DNA of 64,000 nucleotides, taken from positions 40,690,147 through 40,754,146 of the forward strand of contig NC_061797.1 in NCBI RefSeq assembly GCF_021462225.1. Reading direction: 5' to 3'. Under the pieces are notes generated by a model that saw only the letters and a list, made by a program, of their open reading frames with translations, made no database searches and was not told the origin of the DNA. The position numbers and the translations under genes are program-made. This stretch comes from Girardinichthys multiradiatus. Lineage: Eukaryota; Chordata; Actinopteri; Cyprinodontiformes; Goodeidae. Numbering within the stretch: the stretch's first letter is position 1; each line of letters begins with the position of its first letter. Below, in pieces: positions 46,571-57,373 of the stretch.

Positions 46571-48059
46571 TGCTGATTTAGGAAAAGTGCCTACAGGTGG
46601 GGGGGAGCATAACCTTTTCAAGTCATCACAATACAATTTTGCCATATACATAGAAAAACATTCAGCAAATTTGTAATTAAGTTGTCTATCTATGGAAGCT
46701 CACCTTACTGCATTGAGTCATTGACTATCTAGCAATCTTATTATTGGGAAAGAATACAAAGATATGAAAGTTGAAAGGAAATCATTTATAAGTTGCAACA
46801 TTTATTTGTTTATTTAAATATCCTTTCTCTTTTTGACTTTCACAGTGCCCCCTTTTGGGTTCCAGACATTCAATCCCTGCCCCATCCTCAAATAACACCA
46901 GGATAACATATTTACGTCAAACATTAGGGATAAACAAGAACTTCATCACTAACTTTAGCTGGGGATTAAAAAAGCTTGTTCTAACATCAATATTTCAGAT
47001 TTCTTTTGGATATTGGTATGAGAAAACATGCATTTATGGACTATTAGGTTGTTTTACAATCAATTTCCCCATTGCAAAATGCTATGAAAAAAAAAAAAAA
47101 ATCCTAATTATTATAGCATCTGATCTTAAGATTATTAATTTCCCCAATCTGGGCCACTCTAAAAACTTTCTGGAGGCACCCCTGTCTAAGTCCAAACTAA
47201 AAAAATTAAGGGATAAAAACTGCAGTGGCTGGCTGCCAGTGGAAGTGAGCTGCTGCACACTGATTAACAGTACAGTTTACAGCCAACTCCAATAGGTAAT
47301 CTCATCAGAGAGGGGCTTTAAACAGATAAAAGACCACCCCTAACTACCACCCTCTGCCAGCTGCATCCCTCCCCACCCGAGATGTCCCATCAAACCCGTT
47401 AAGTGAGAACTGCTAACACCTGAAGCAGGCTAACATAGCCAGTCTAAACCAAGGCTCAAATCATCTCTTGACCTCATTTTCAATAAAAAGAGCTACTTCC
47501 AGTCTGATGGATGATTTGCTGGTCTTGCATGGAATGGCCATCTGGATGGAAGGATGTGCTCGCTGTAGTAGGTATGCATCACTTGCCAGCTGAGATTCTC
47601 TGTACACACAGAAGCCGGCAGTTTGCAGCTATCATCATCCCACTTTAGCCTATGTATAAAACCAGAGCAGCTTAGAATGAAGAAAAGAATGAAAGAAGAA
47701 AAGCTTCATTGAAATTTTTCACCATATGGTCACTATGGTTTGGTTTTTCTCATCTCAATGCAAACACGAGGTTATTTTGATCCGAAGTGAGAAAATCCCT
47801 TGTTGCATCTGGAGACCTAACAGCAGTTCATTCAGATATCAAAAGCTTTGTACCCAGACTTCTTTGTTACCGAATAAAGAAGAGGAATCCAAAACAAATC
47901 AGTGAAAGAGCTCTGTCTGTGGTAAAACCCCTCGTCCTACACAGCTTCCCTTTTTGTTTGGGGAGCTCAGACTGGGTTCACAGTAGCTGCACTTTAAGTA
48001 TAGAACAATCTGATTTATTAGCTTGTCATGGGAAGCATTGTTCAAAAAAGCAATCAAAA
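46571..48059. other. intergenic, no gene seen
   Basis: The 146-codon + frame at 46855-47295 opens without ATG and has no domain features, so I treat it as chance. GC-balanced, non-repetitive sequence at 47210-47470 and 47530-47660 could be functional noncoding DNA. Confidence 0.4.
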
Positions 48060-48560
48060 AGCACTTACCTAGCTCCTCTAAAATGACTGCTTTTTTCACT
48101 GGCTAATTTGTGTAACTCCCATGGAGAGTCTGGCAAAGAGTTTGATGAGGCATATAATGATGATTAATGAATTTATTGCCCTGCTGCTCATCAAACGGTT
48201 GTAGTATATAGTTCTCTCTCTCTATCTGCAAATGTGTTCCCCAGACTTCAGACAGAGGGGTTAGGATAAGATAGAAATGCCCTCCTGCCCCCAGCCTCCC
48301 TTCGGCTGTTAACCTGAGTGACCTGATGGGCATGAGAATGTGGCGGGCGGTCTGTGGGCCGAGTCAACGCACAATAAACAGTTTAATAAAAGGTTAAACT
48401 GGAAATGCAAGAAAACCTGTAGACAGGGAGACATGCTGTCAACTTTCAGACTCTGATCACTTTTATGGGAAAACGAGGAAGGGAGGGGTTGGGGGCGACA
48501 GCCTACAAAGTCCAAAAGAATGACGAAAACAAATGCAAGAGAGTCTAATTAATGAGTCGC
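48060..48560. promoter_or_regulatory. Candidate conserved noncoding element with TAAT cluster
   Basis: GATGATTAATGAATTTATTG (48158-48177) clusters homeodomain cores. A second part near 48340-48400 has GGGCGGTCTGTGGGCCGAGT (48345-48364) then CACAATAAACAGTTTAATAA (48370-48389), and TAATTAATGAGTCGCC lies near 48546. The region is non-repetitive. A regulatory role is inferred. Confidence 0.35.
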
Positions 48561-50424
48561 CAAAAATCATCATGTACACAGTTTACACAGGAAACATCCA
48601 ACATGTTGAAAAATGAAAAAGAAGTGCTCACATGTTCTATTATTCAGCAGCAACAAGGCCTGCTCTCATCACAGATGATGATTAACGACAACCAGGGCAG
48701 AGAGGGAGTGTGTGTGTGTGTGTGTCTGTTTGTGATAGTGGGTTTGTGATTCGGTCACTTTAGGGTCAAAAGCACGTCTACATATTTGCTAAATAAGCCC
48801 ACCTCCTCACCCCACCACCCATCCAGCTCCCATAAATCCAGGGTCATATATTTCTCTGCTCAGCATTGTATAGGAAGTTTACACATGATTGCACCTGGTG
48901 TGTACCTATCCACCGCTCTTTGCTCCACTCTGCTTGATTAAGTTCAAGCATGTTCACAATCTTTGGCAACTGAAGAACGCATTGTTGTAACTCCAGTCGT
49001 CCCCCACAAACAACCCAACTAGTACTAACCCCTCACCACCATCACCCCCTTCGAGATCAGTTCCCTGGATAGACTGGATTCTGCATTTACTTATTCATTA
49101 GCTCAGTCCCTTAAATACATCAAAGAGCTCCTTCGCTCACACAATAAACCAATAAAAGCAATTATAACTCTGTATCTTCTTGGCAGTGTTGATCTCTCGG
49201 GTGCCAAAGTTAGATTATGAGAGTCTCATGACATACGTTTTCTGAGAAAGCTCTTTTTCTGTCTCTTTCTAGTGTACATACATTTTATCTGATGTCGGTT
49301 CTTCAATGCTCTGTGTATCGCTTTGCATGCTGCACATAACAGTTGTAAAAATCATAACCTAAGAATTTGGACTGTACTTGCAATTAGAAGAATATAGTTT
49401 GATGCAGCATAGTAAATGGCCCATGCAAATTTTGTGGTGCTTTGCCTTTCACGTTTCACATCACATATTACCAGTTAAAGTTCTTTAAATATTCGTTGCA
49501 TTCTCAGGATCTCTGCTTCTGTTTGATAGAGTGGATGGAGGGGTTCAAGCACAGGCTATTCTAGCTATTCTAGATCCAATAACCTCTTTTATTCAGTACG
49601 GTGGAGATGAAATGCATTTGTCAAAAAGGAGAAATTGAGATCTGCTCATCGCTTCCTGATATTACTTTCAATTCTTTTCCTCAAAACAAGAGACAGCAAC
49701 AACCCAATCAGAGGGATCGGCATCTGCAGATTATAATTTTTTTATGAGAATGTTTCATCCTACAAGAGACAAAAGTGGTCATGGAAAAAGAGGAATCAAC
49801 CGAATGAATAAAAACGTTAAAAATCAAGATTCTAAGTGGGTGTTTTGCTTCACAAACCATTTCAGTTCACTGACAACTATGCATTTAATATGACTTATTG
49901 TACTGCATACTCTATGCTGAATAGGAACAGTTAAACCTCATATTATGGAGCTTGTTAGTATCTATGCAATATAATTTTAGTCAAGTCATTTTCAAATGAT
50001 AGTTTCCACACAAAAAAAATGGAAAGAAAGATAACTTAATCTTCTTCTTCTATTGGAAACTTATTGAACCATTGGTCAGAAGTTCACTTGCATATATCAC
50101 CAACAAGTTATAATCACACAGCTGAACAAAGAGTCAGCAAGTGCAGTTGCGTATATCATCGCTAGATTGTAATCATACTCTTTGGATTGTGTGGGAATGC
50201 TGGAATTTTAATGAATGATGCTTCAGGGTCCATGTCTTTCTGGATGGAATAATATGTTTGAAGAGTATTTTAAAACCAAAAACTACATAAACAAGACACA
50301 TGGTTTAAGATAACTAGGTTTTTTTTTTCACTTCCCCATGGTAAAGTTTTTTGCAATCTCTAATAGGTTTCTTGCAGGGATATCACAGCTTGCCACACTG
50401 TTGTTGCAGAAACACTGGAAATTA
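48561..50424. other. intergenic, no gene seen
   Basis: Contains a (GT)n tract at about 48708-48725. Otherwise AT-rich, non-repetitive sequence without a recognisable gene; no open frame of note between 48750 and 50424. Confidence 0.45.
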
Positions 50425-50566
50425 AGCATCATTTGTCTTCCAATTCACAATTATGCAATATTTTAATTTCAGTGGCTCTATCATATAAAATTCCAGCAAA
50501 ATACATTAAAGGTTTGGGCTGTAATATGACAAAATATAAAAAAGCTGCCCTTTTGCTAGGTACTCC
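50425..50566 (+). mobile_element. Right terminal remnant of a Tc1-like element, subfamily C
   Basis: CAATTCACAATTATGCAATA (50441-50460), AAATTCCAGCAAAATACATT (50488-50507) and GGGCTGTAATATGACAAAAT follow the order of the right terminal repeat of the TACAGTGCCTTGC-type Tc1 elements. The segment ends in CTTTTGCTAGGTACT, a decayed form of the terminus. No transposase is attached. Confidence 0.6.
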
Positions 50567-52050
50567 AAGTAATTATTTTTCCCAAATAAGGTCTTTGTGG
50601 GTTTGGTGATGACTCTTGGGTCAACTGAAAAAAACGAAGAAATTAAAGACAACATGAGAGCAAAGAAGTTCAGAATACAAAATTGCTAAAATAACCTACA
50701 TTCTGATAAATTGCACTTGAATAATATAAAGGAAAAGAAGCATAAGTAGTAACCAGCATGCCCCTGACTAAGGTAGGCATTGTCTAGAGATTTCCTGAAA
50801 AAAACAAACAGAGAAAAATAAACTGGTTTTCTCCCTCTCTCTTTTGCACAGGGCACTTAAACAGACAGCTCTTCAGTCCTTGACCTGTTGATTGACTCAA
50901 AGTGACTACATTAGTGGGTCATCTATGATTGTTCTGTCATTAGTAAATACATGAGTATTGACATGCATATAAAAATCTCAACCACATTATGTCATCGATT
51001 GCAGCAGTTACCTACAAAACTAAAGGAGCTGATAAAAGGTTGTCCAACCAATTACAACTGTACTACCTCTGGCAGTCAATAGGAAGCGCTGGCATGATTC
51101 ATTATCAGAACTGAATGGATAAAAATGTAAGGTAAAAAAAAGGAAAAAGATATATTGATTATAATAAGTGTACAGTCACAAAGTCCTAATTTGTGTGCAT
51201 AATTGCTTTAATGTGGGCTATTAGGAGTAAATGGATAGGATTTTACTGTCCGCCCTACATTCAGCATTATCGCTGCTTTGATCAATACATATGATTTGTA
51301 AGTCAGCAGCAATCAATAGCACAAGATGAGTTAAGGATTTGACCTTGTGACGAAGAGCTTCTTCCTCTCTCATTGAATGAGTACAGGTTAACACCAAAGA
51401 CAAAGACAAACTTTTTTTCAGACTTTTAAATCTTCAAAGACAAATCATGAAATAAATCTATTGCATCGTTAAAATCAGCTATATGGGGGCAGGTATAATA
51501 CGGCATCATAAAGAATGACTAACAGTGGAACAATTGATATTTTGTTAGATCAAATACAAAGCATGCAAAGAGCAATGGATCTGTGCATGTGTGCAGTACA
51601 GAGGAGGTTAGAGCTCTGCCTCTGTATCCTATCTACACTGTTGTCATCTACAAAATGTCTAATTAAAATGTTTTTGCCATACATAGAAGCAACACCATCC
51701 AACAGATATATGCACAGTCATATATATAAAATAGAACCGCATACTTAGAACCTCTTAATGTTCATAACTGTCCACATAAACGGACAGGCCACATAGGACA
51801 ACATTAATAAGATAAGCAGGTGTCAATGGAAACTTTAGGGGAGCTGCAAAGCTCCACAGCTCAGATCTGAGAATCTGCTGAAAAGCCAAGTATTAATCAT
51901 ACACCCAAAATGTCTGGCCTGTATGAAAGTGTTTTTAGAATAAAACCATTGTTGAAAGTAAGCTATAGGAAGTACTATTTAACGACTGCCAAAGACCAAA
52001 ATTGAATATTTTTGTCTACAGTCAAAACAATGTGTGGCAGGACGGTATTG
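50567..52050. other. intergenic, no gene seen
   Basis: AT-rich with short chance frames only. Non-repetitive GC-balanced patches are small (50870-50960, 51220-51400). Confidence 0.45.
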
Positions 52051-52553
52051 ATTCAATTCAGTTCAGTTTATTTATATGGCACCAATTCACAACACATGTT
52101 CTCTTTTGTGTCACTTCACAAAAGTCAGGTACATACATTCCAGTTAATCTTAACCATTGAACAATGCAGTCAGATTCAGTTATTTATTCAAATTGGATAA
52201 AAGTTTTTCTATCTAAGGAAAACCAGCAGATTGCATCCAGTCAGTGACTTGCAACATTTGCTCCTCCCAAATGAGCATGTAGAGACAGTGGACAGTCACT
52301 GCTGTTGACTTTGCAGCAATCCCTCATACTGATCATGCATGTAGCGACAGTGGAGAAGAAAAACTCCCTTTTAACAGGAAGAAACCTCCAGCAGAACCAG
52401 GCTCAGTGTGAGCGGCCATCTGCCACAACCAACTGGGGATTAGAGAGAACAGAGCAGAGACACAAAAAGAACAAAGAAGCACTGATCCAGGAGTACTTTG
52501 TATGGGAAGGAAAAGTAAATGTTAATGGATGTAGCTCCTTTAGTCGTTTCACC
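52051..52553. repeat. Unclassified dispersed fish repeat, second copy
   Basis: Closely matches 3003-3504 over its whole length with scattered substitutions and small indels (for example CAGAACCAGGCTCAGTGTGA at 52393-52412 is identical in both). It stops where the first copy continues for another ~900 bp, and a Tc1 fragment begins immediately after it. Confidence 0.85.
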
Positions 52554-52555
52554 TA

Positions 52556-52760
52556 GACATTACAGCACATCACCCTGAACACATCATCCCTACAGGGAAA
52601 CATGGTTTTGGCAGTATCATGCGGCAACAATGACTTTTGTCAACAGGGAAGAACAGGCCGGTTTGTTGATGCCTAAATCCAGTGCAAAAGCCATGGCAAG
52701 ACTTTACAGCTAATGTTCAAAGGCATTCTCCATCAAATCTGACTGAGGTTAAGATAAATC
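52556..52760 (+). mobile_element. Tc1-like transposase fragment, subfamily C
   Basis: Short + strand pieces of the subfamily C transposase: ACAGCACATCACCCTGAACA (52563-52582), ATGGTTTTGGCAGTATCATG (52602-52621) and GGCATTCTCCATCAAATCTG (52722-52741). These correspond to the region between the two catalytic aspartates and just past the glutamate, with a large deletion between them. No terminal repeats are attached. Confidence 0.7.
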
Positions 52761-53705
52761 TAAAAGGACACCACAGTTTTATGATAAAAAATAAATCAAA
52801 AAAATCAAAAACGTTTTTTTCAACTTTATAGTTAAACCATATTTTGTACTGGTCACAATAAAACATATAATCCCAATAATACATACTGAAGTTCAGTGTT
52901 GTAACATGAAAAATTCCGAAAGAATGTTAAGTAGTCCCACTGTTGCAAGATATTGTATACTGAGTAAGTTGAACAATAAAAGTTAACTTTTTGTAGAGTG
53001 ACAGATAGATCAGCCAGAGCTATCTCAGACTGTAATCTTGGAATAGTTTGAGACACTTTGTGTTTTGGCAACATATGAACACGACATGTGATCCTCCCCC
53101 GCCACCCTCTCAATGAATGAGCAATAGTGTTTAAAGTGAGTGGGACCTGTTTTTGATTTGGGGTGAGTCATGTTTCAACCGTGGGCAATAAAGCATTACA
53201 AAACAGTGTGATCATCTCTGTTCTAACCAAAAATTTTGCTGTAATATAATACCAGTAAATTTCTAATAATTGGATGGCCCAAAGGTAAAGAGTTGGATAT
53301 CTTGTACATATTTTAGATCTCTTATTATTACACCCTCTATGTTTTGTGGCTGTGGTGCATCATCAGAGTTTCAAATAATAAACAATGCTAAAAAGACTGG
53401 TGTGAAAATGCTGAGAACTATTCATCCATTTATTGTCTACGCTCGCTTATTCTTGCAGGGTCCCAGAAGGGATGGTGCCTATCAAAACCAATGATTGGGC
53501 AAGAATAGAGAGAACATCATGGACATTTCAAGCCGAGTACTGATTACTAAAACATGGTTCTGGACACAACAATTACGATGTATTTTTATATAATCAGAAC
53601 AAATCAAAACTAAAAACTCTTTCCCAAATAAATGAGTATCAGCAAATTGCCTAATCTTTACTTAAGATCCACTTGTCTATGTTCATGCATGCATGCGTGA
53701 ATATG
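52761..53705. other. intergenic, no gene seen
   Basis: AT-rich; frames of 74-86 codons at 52853-53113 and 53270-53494 have no recognisable features. Confidence 0.45.
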
Positions 53706-54363
53706 TACAGTGCCTTGCAAAACCATCAACACCTTATTAATATTTCATTTCTCTTTTTTTTTTTTGCATTTACCACCACAACTTGTATTACAATTGTATG
53801 TGATAGACCAACACAATGTAGTGCATTACAATAAAGTGGAAGGAGATATGGTTTTAACTTTGTTTTGGGCATAAAAATCTTAAAGGTGTGGAGTCTGTAT
53901 TTATTTAGCCTCTTTTACTCTGTTGTAACTAATTTAAAATTCAGTGTAAGCAATGTCTTTGGAAGTCACATTTTTAGCTAATAAAGTCACTCTTTTTGTA
54001 ATTTAATCTCAGTAAAATACAGCTGTTTTGCGAAAGTCTCAGAGGTTTGTTAGAGAACATTATTGAATAAAAGCACTATGAAGACCAACAAGCACACCAG
54101 ACAAGTCCAGGAATGAAATTGCAGGGAACTTTAAAGCAGGGTTATAAAATTATATCCCAAGATCTTAAGATTGACTATTAGTTTTATCCTTAATGAAAGA
54201 AGAAAAAAAAGGTCATAAGAAGTTCCATTTGTTGCTACCCACAAGCCATGTAGTGGACACAGCAAACAAGTAAAAGATGGTACTCTGGTCAGATGAGACC
54301 CAAATGAAACTTTTTGGCCTACATCCAAATTCTATGTGAGGTGGAATGAATACTAATACTGTA

Positions 54364-54818
54364 CAAACCCATTCAGTACATTAGAATATTGTTGAAAAGT
54401 TCATTTTTGCCCTGCGATGGACTGGCGATCTGTCCAGGGTGTACCCTGCCTCTCGCCCATAGACTGCTGGAGATAGGCACCAGCTCCCCCGCGACCCACT
54501 ATGGAATAAGCGGTAGATGACTGACTGACTGACTGAAGTTCATTTATTTCAGTAACTTAGCTCACTCAGTGAAACACATTATATAGATTAACTGCACACA
54601 AACTGATGTTTTTAAGCATTTATGCTTTGTTAATTATGAGGATTTTCTGCTTACATCTGATGACATTTAAGATTAGAAAATTACTTTAGACCAATAGTAA
54701 ACAACACAATGTGGGCTTTTTGAAAGATATGTTTTATAAATGCTTAGAGATTATTATTTAAAAACAAAAAAAAACAATCCTCACTGGTGCACAAATTCTA
54801 ATTTATTAAATATCACTG
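54364..54818. mobile_element. Nonautonomous Tc1-like element, subfamily A, nested
   Basis: Lies between TA dinucleotides (54362-54363, 54819-54820) inside the subfamily C transposase. Its left part contains ACATTAGAATATTG, then TTCAGTAACTTAGCTC and ATTATATAGATTAACTGCAC, in the order of the subfamily A left terminus. The right part ends TTCTAATTTATTAAATATC...ACTG. No transposase sequence lies between, so it is a short two-ended derivative. It in turn holds a LINE-tail insertion (54407-54535). Confidence 0.75.
54407..54535 (+). mobile_element. 5'-truncated LINE 3' tail with 10-bp target duplication
   Basis: 129 bp reading CTGCGATGGACTGGCGATCT (54412-54431), then GGGTGTACCCTGCCTCTCGC, and ending in ACTG repeats. 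This is the widespread fish LINE 3' end. It is bounded by AAGTTCATTT at 54397-54406 and 54536-54545, a clean target-site duplication that fixes both ends and shows insertion by target-primed reverse transcription into the nested Tc1 derivative. Confidence 0.88.
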
Positions 54819-55115
54819 TACACGTCATCCACATAGAGAAACATGGTGGTTGAAGCATGATGCAGTGGGGACGTTTTCATTTAGTAGTCTTCAGTGTTGA
54901 CAGGAAAATGGACATTGCTACATTTAGGCTAATCTTAGAAGCAAATCTATCAGAGGTTGCAAAAGAGGCAACCGGAAGTTTACCTTTCAGCAACAACTTG
55001 AAGTTCAGATTTAATCCAATTTGGAATCTGTGACAAGATTTTAAAATTTCTGATCACAAATGCTCCCCATCCAATATGAGTGAGCTTGTACTCTCCCAAA
55101 TGGGCAGAAAAATGG

Positions 55116-56164
55116 GCGCGGGAAAATTTGAGTATTTGGATTAACCATTAATGAGCTAATCGTCTGTTCTGTTTCCTCTAGATGAATGTATTAATTCAGG
55201 CGTTTTTTGACCAATTGCTGTAGATAACTATTACTGAATTCCTAACTGTCTGTTCAGATGGCTATAAAGCAAGCAGCACCCCAGAGTACCACAATACAAC
55301 ACAATGATTAAGTGCTGGGAGCATGAGTAGCCAGAATACGGAGGGCTATTAGTTGTGAGTGATATGCTTGAAGTTGCTCCAATGAACTTTGCCGAGACTT
55401 GATGCTTGGCACTGTTGGGGGTGGTGGCGTTTGGTAGCATGGGGGAAGGGTGTGTAGCCTAACAGTTGGTATTTATCCCAGTGTCCACACAACTCCCCTC
55501 CTTGTTTCCATTTGGACTCCACTTATAAGTGCTGCCATTCTTTCCTCCACCGAGTGCAGGCAACACGTGCTTGTGACTGTGCTCCCTTTCTCTCCCCTCT
55601 GTCTACTCTCCATCCTCATTCCCTTCTCCAATGAACCTGCTTATTAACACAAACACTGGCGGACACTTATTTGTGCTTTTAGTTATGTCTGGATGTTATG
55701 CCTCTTGTGAAAACACACATTAGCATTTCTCTTGCACGGTATAATCACTTTTTCAACCACAACACCTTGCAAAGTGAGTGCAGGGAATTAACACAAGCAA
55801 TCATGTTTGCTGCAAAAGCACATTTGGCTTCACTCAGCTTCTGTATAGTCTGAAACAGTCTCAAAGTTCTTGGCTTTTGCGGCATTCTGGGAAGCCATTT
55901 CATTTAGGCTGAAGGTCTCCCCTGCAACAACTTTTAAATGATATTGCATAGGATTTATTGTAATTTTAAAAGCAACATATCATAGCAATAACAGTTATAT
56001 TTACACAATACTAAACTGTATATAATACTGTAACTGTTCTTAATACTCCATTACACTGTCATGTATCTCCCGTTTGTTTTAATGGTGTAAGAAGATGCCA
56101 TAGGAAAACAATCCTTCCTAAACATATTAAATTTACTGGTAATAACCATGTTGTTTTGTTTAAT
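55116..56164. other. intergenic, no gene seen
   Basis: The non-repetitive, GC-balanced stretch 55240-55640 has overlapping 65-69-codon frames without recognisable features. The rest is AT-rich. Confidence 0.45.
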
Positions 56165-57240
56165 TTCTATAGCTACGCCCAGGCTTTATTACTGCCAAAC
56201 CTGTAGAATCACGAAATTACATAACTAGAACCTGTCTGACAACATGAAGTAGGCTAAAAGTTCTCAAAAAGCAACACATAAAAGTCCAATGTGAAAAAGT
56301 TCAAAAAGTGGCAAGCCATGTAACTGACATCTATCTGTATGGACAGGGTTACGAAGCCATTTCTAAGGCTTCAAGAGTCCAACACACCACAATGAGAGAT
56401 TATGCAGAAATGCAGAAAACATGGAATCGTAGTGAATCTCCCCAGGAGTGGCCCGCCCACCATAATTACTTCAGTGATTGATGAATTGCTGACTCATCCA
56501 GGTGGCCACACCTGGTAATGGGGTACGCCCTGGACAGTTCGCCAGTCCATCACCAAACAACACATAAAACAGGACAAACCAATATACAAGCACACACTCA
56601 GTTAAGGTCAGTGTTCCTGATTGAACAGTATCAATGAGACTTGGCAGAAGGCTTCTATGGAAGAATTCCAAGGCAAAAAACAGTGCTCACAAAAAAGAAC
56701 ATAAAGGCCTGTCCCATAATAATAATAGTAATAATAATAATAATAATAATTAAACATCTTCATGAGTGCCAAGACCTTTGGGAAAATAATATTTAGAATA
56801 AAGGTTACATCAATTTGTGAACTTAAGGTGAAAGTTTCAAAGCAGCATAGTCAAAGTCTGAACTTGAATTGAAATTCTGTGGCATGACCTTAAACAAGCT
56901 CCTAATGCTCAAAATAGTATTCAGTGTGGCTGAATTAAAACAACATTACTAACAAAATTTAATCAGAAGTTTTTCTATTGCGATCTAAAAGAGGCAAAAG
57001 CCATTGTTGTAAATGTTTGATGGCAGTTATCAGGTTTAAGGGGCAATTACTTTCTCATACTTTGTCACGTTGGTTTGGTTTAACAAATAAAATCATCATA
57101 TAAAACAGTTTTATTGTGTTGATACAGATTATCTTTGTCAGATATTACAATTAGCTGGATTATCTGAAACATTTAAGGGTGACAAAAAAGGGAAAAAAAG
57201 ACGAAATTTGTCATGGGGAAAATACTTTTTTGCAACCATA
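56165..57240 (+). mobile_element. Decayed Tc1-like transposon, subfamily B
   Basis: + strand remnant beginning with TATAGCTACGCCCAGGCTTT (56168-56187), whose leader matches the copy at 17045. GGGTTACGAAGCCATTTCTA (56347-56366) is the helix-turn-helix region and GTGGCATGACCTTAAACAAG (56879-56898) follows the catalytic glutamate. GGGGCAATTACTTTCTCATA (57040-57059) opens the right terminal region, which runs to about 57240. It is interrupted by a LINE-tail fragment (56495-56607) and an (AAT)n tract (56718-56751), and is non-coding throughout. Confidence 0.8.
56495..56607 (-). mobile_element. LINE 3'-tail fragment inside a Tc1 remnant
   Basis: The + strand GGGGTACGCCCTGGACAGTT (56520-56539) and CGCCAGTCCATC are the reverse complement of the GATGGACTGGCG...CCAGGGTGTACCCC block also found at 54407-54535. 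It sits where the subfamily B transposase is discontinuous. Boundaries are approximate and no target duplication was seen. Confidence 0.6.
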
Positions 57241-57310
57241 ACAGAATCAGTACATCTGCAACTCAAGTATCACAATGGCCAAATTATATAGTTAAATAGG
57301 CTCAAAGTTC

Positions 57311-57311
57311 C

Positions 57312-57368
<57 letters not shown>

Positions 57369-57373
57369 TATAT
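57311..57373. repeat. (TA)n microsatellite
   Basis: About 60 bases of nearly pure TA, broken once by a G (57350), followed by three CAGCAT-type units. Confidence 0.92.

Larger units (their letters stand above)
53708..55115 (+). mobile_element. Tc1-like transposon, subfamily C, interrupted by a nested element
   Basis: Starts after TA (53706-53707) with CAGTGCCTTGCAAAAC, the canonical left end. + strand transposase sequence follows from about 54077 (ATGAAGACCAACAAGCACAC) to 54355. It is then interrupted by another element (54364-54818) and resumes with TAGAGAAACATGGTGGTTGA (54834-54853), continuing to about 55115 (ACAAATGCTCCCCATCCAAT at 55056-55075). The 3' part and the right terminal repeat are absent. 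Stops and indels throughout show that it is dead. Confidence 0.85.

Noticed and set aside
46855..47295. 146-codon + frame
   Set aside because: It begins with TTG rather than ATG, crosses a poly-A stretch read as KKKK, and has no domain or splice context.
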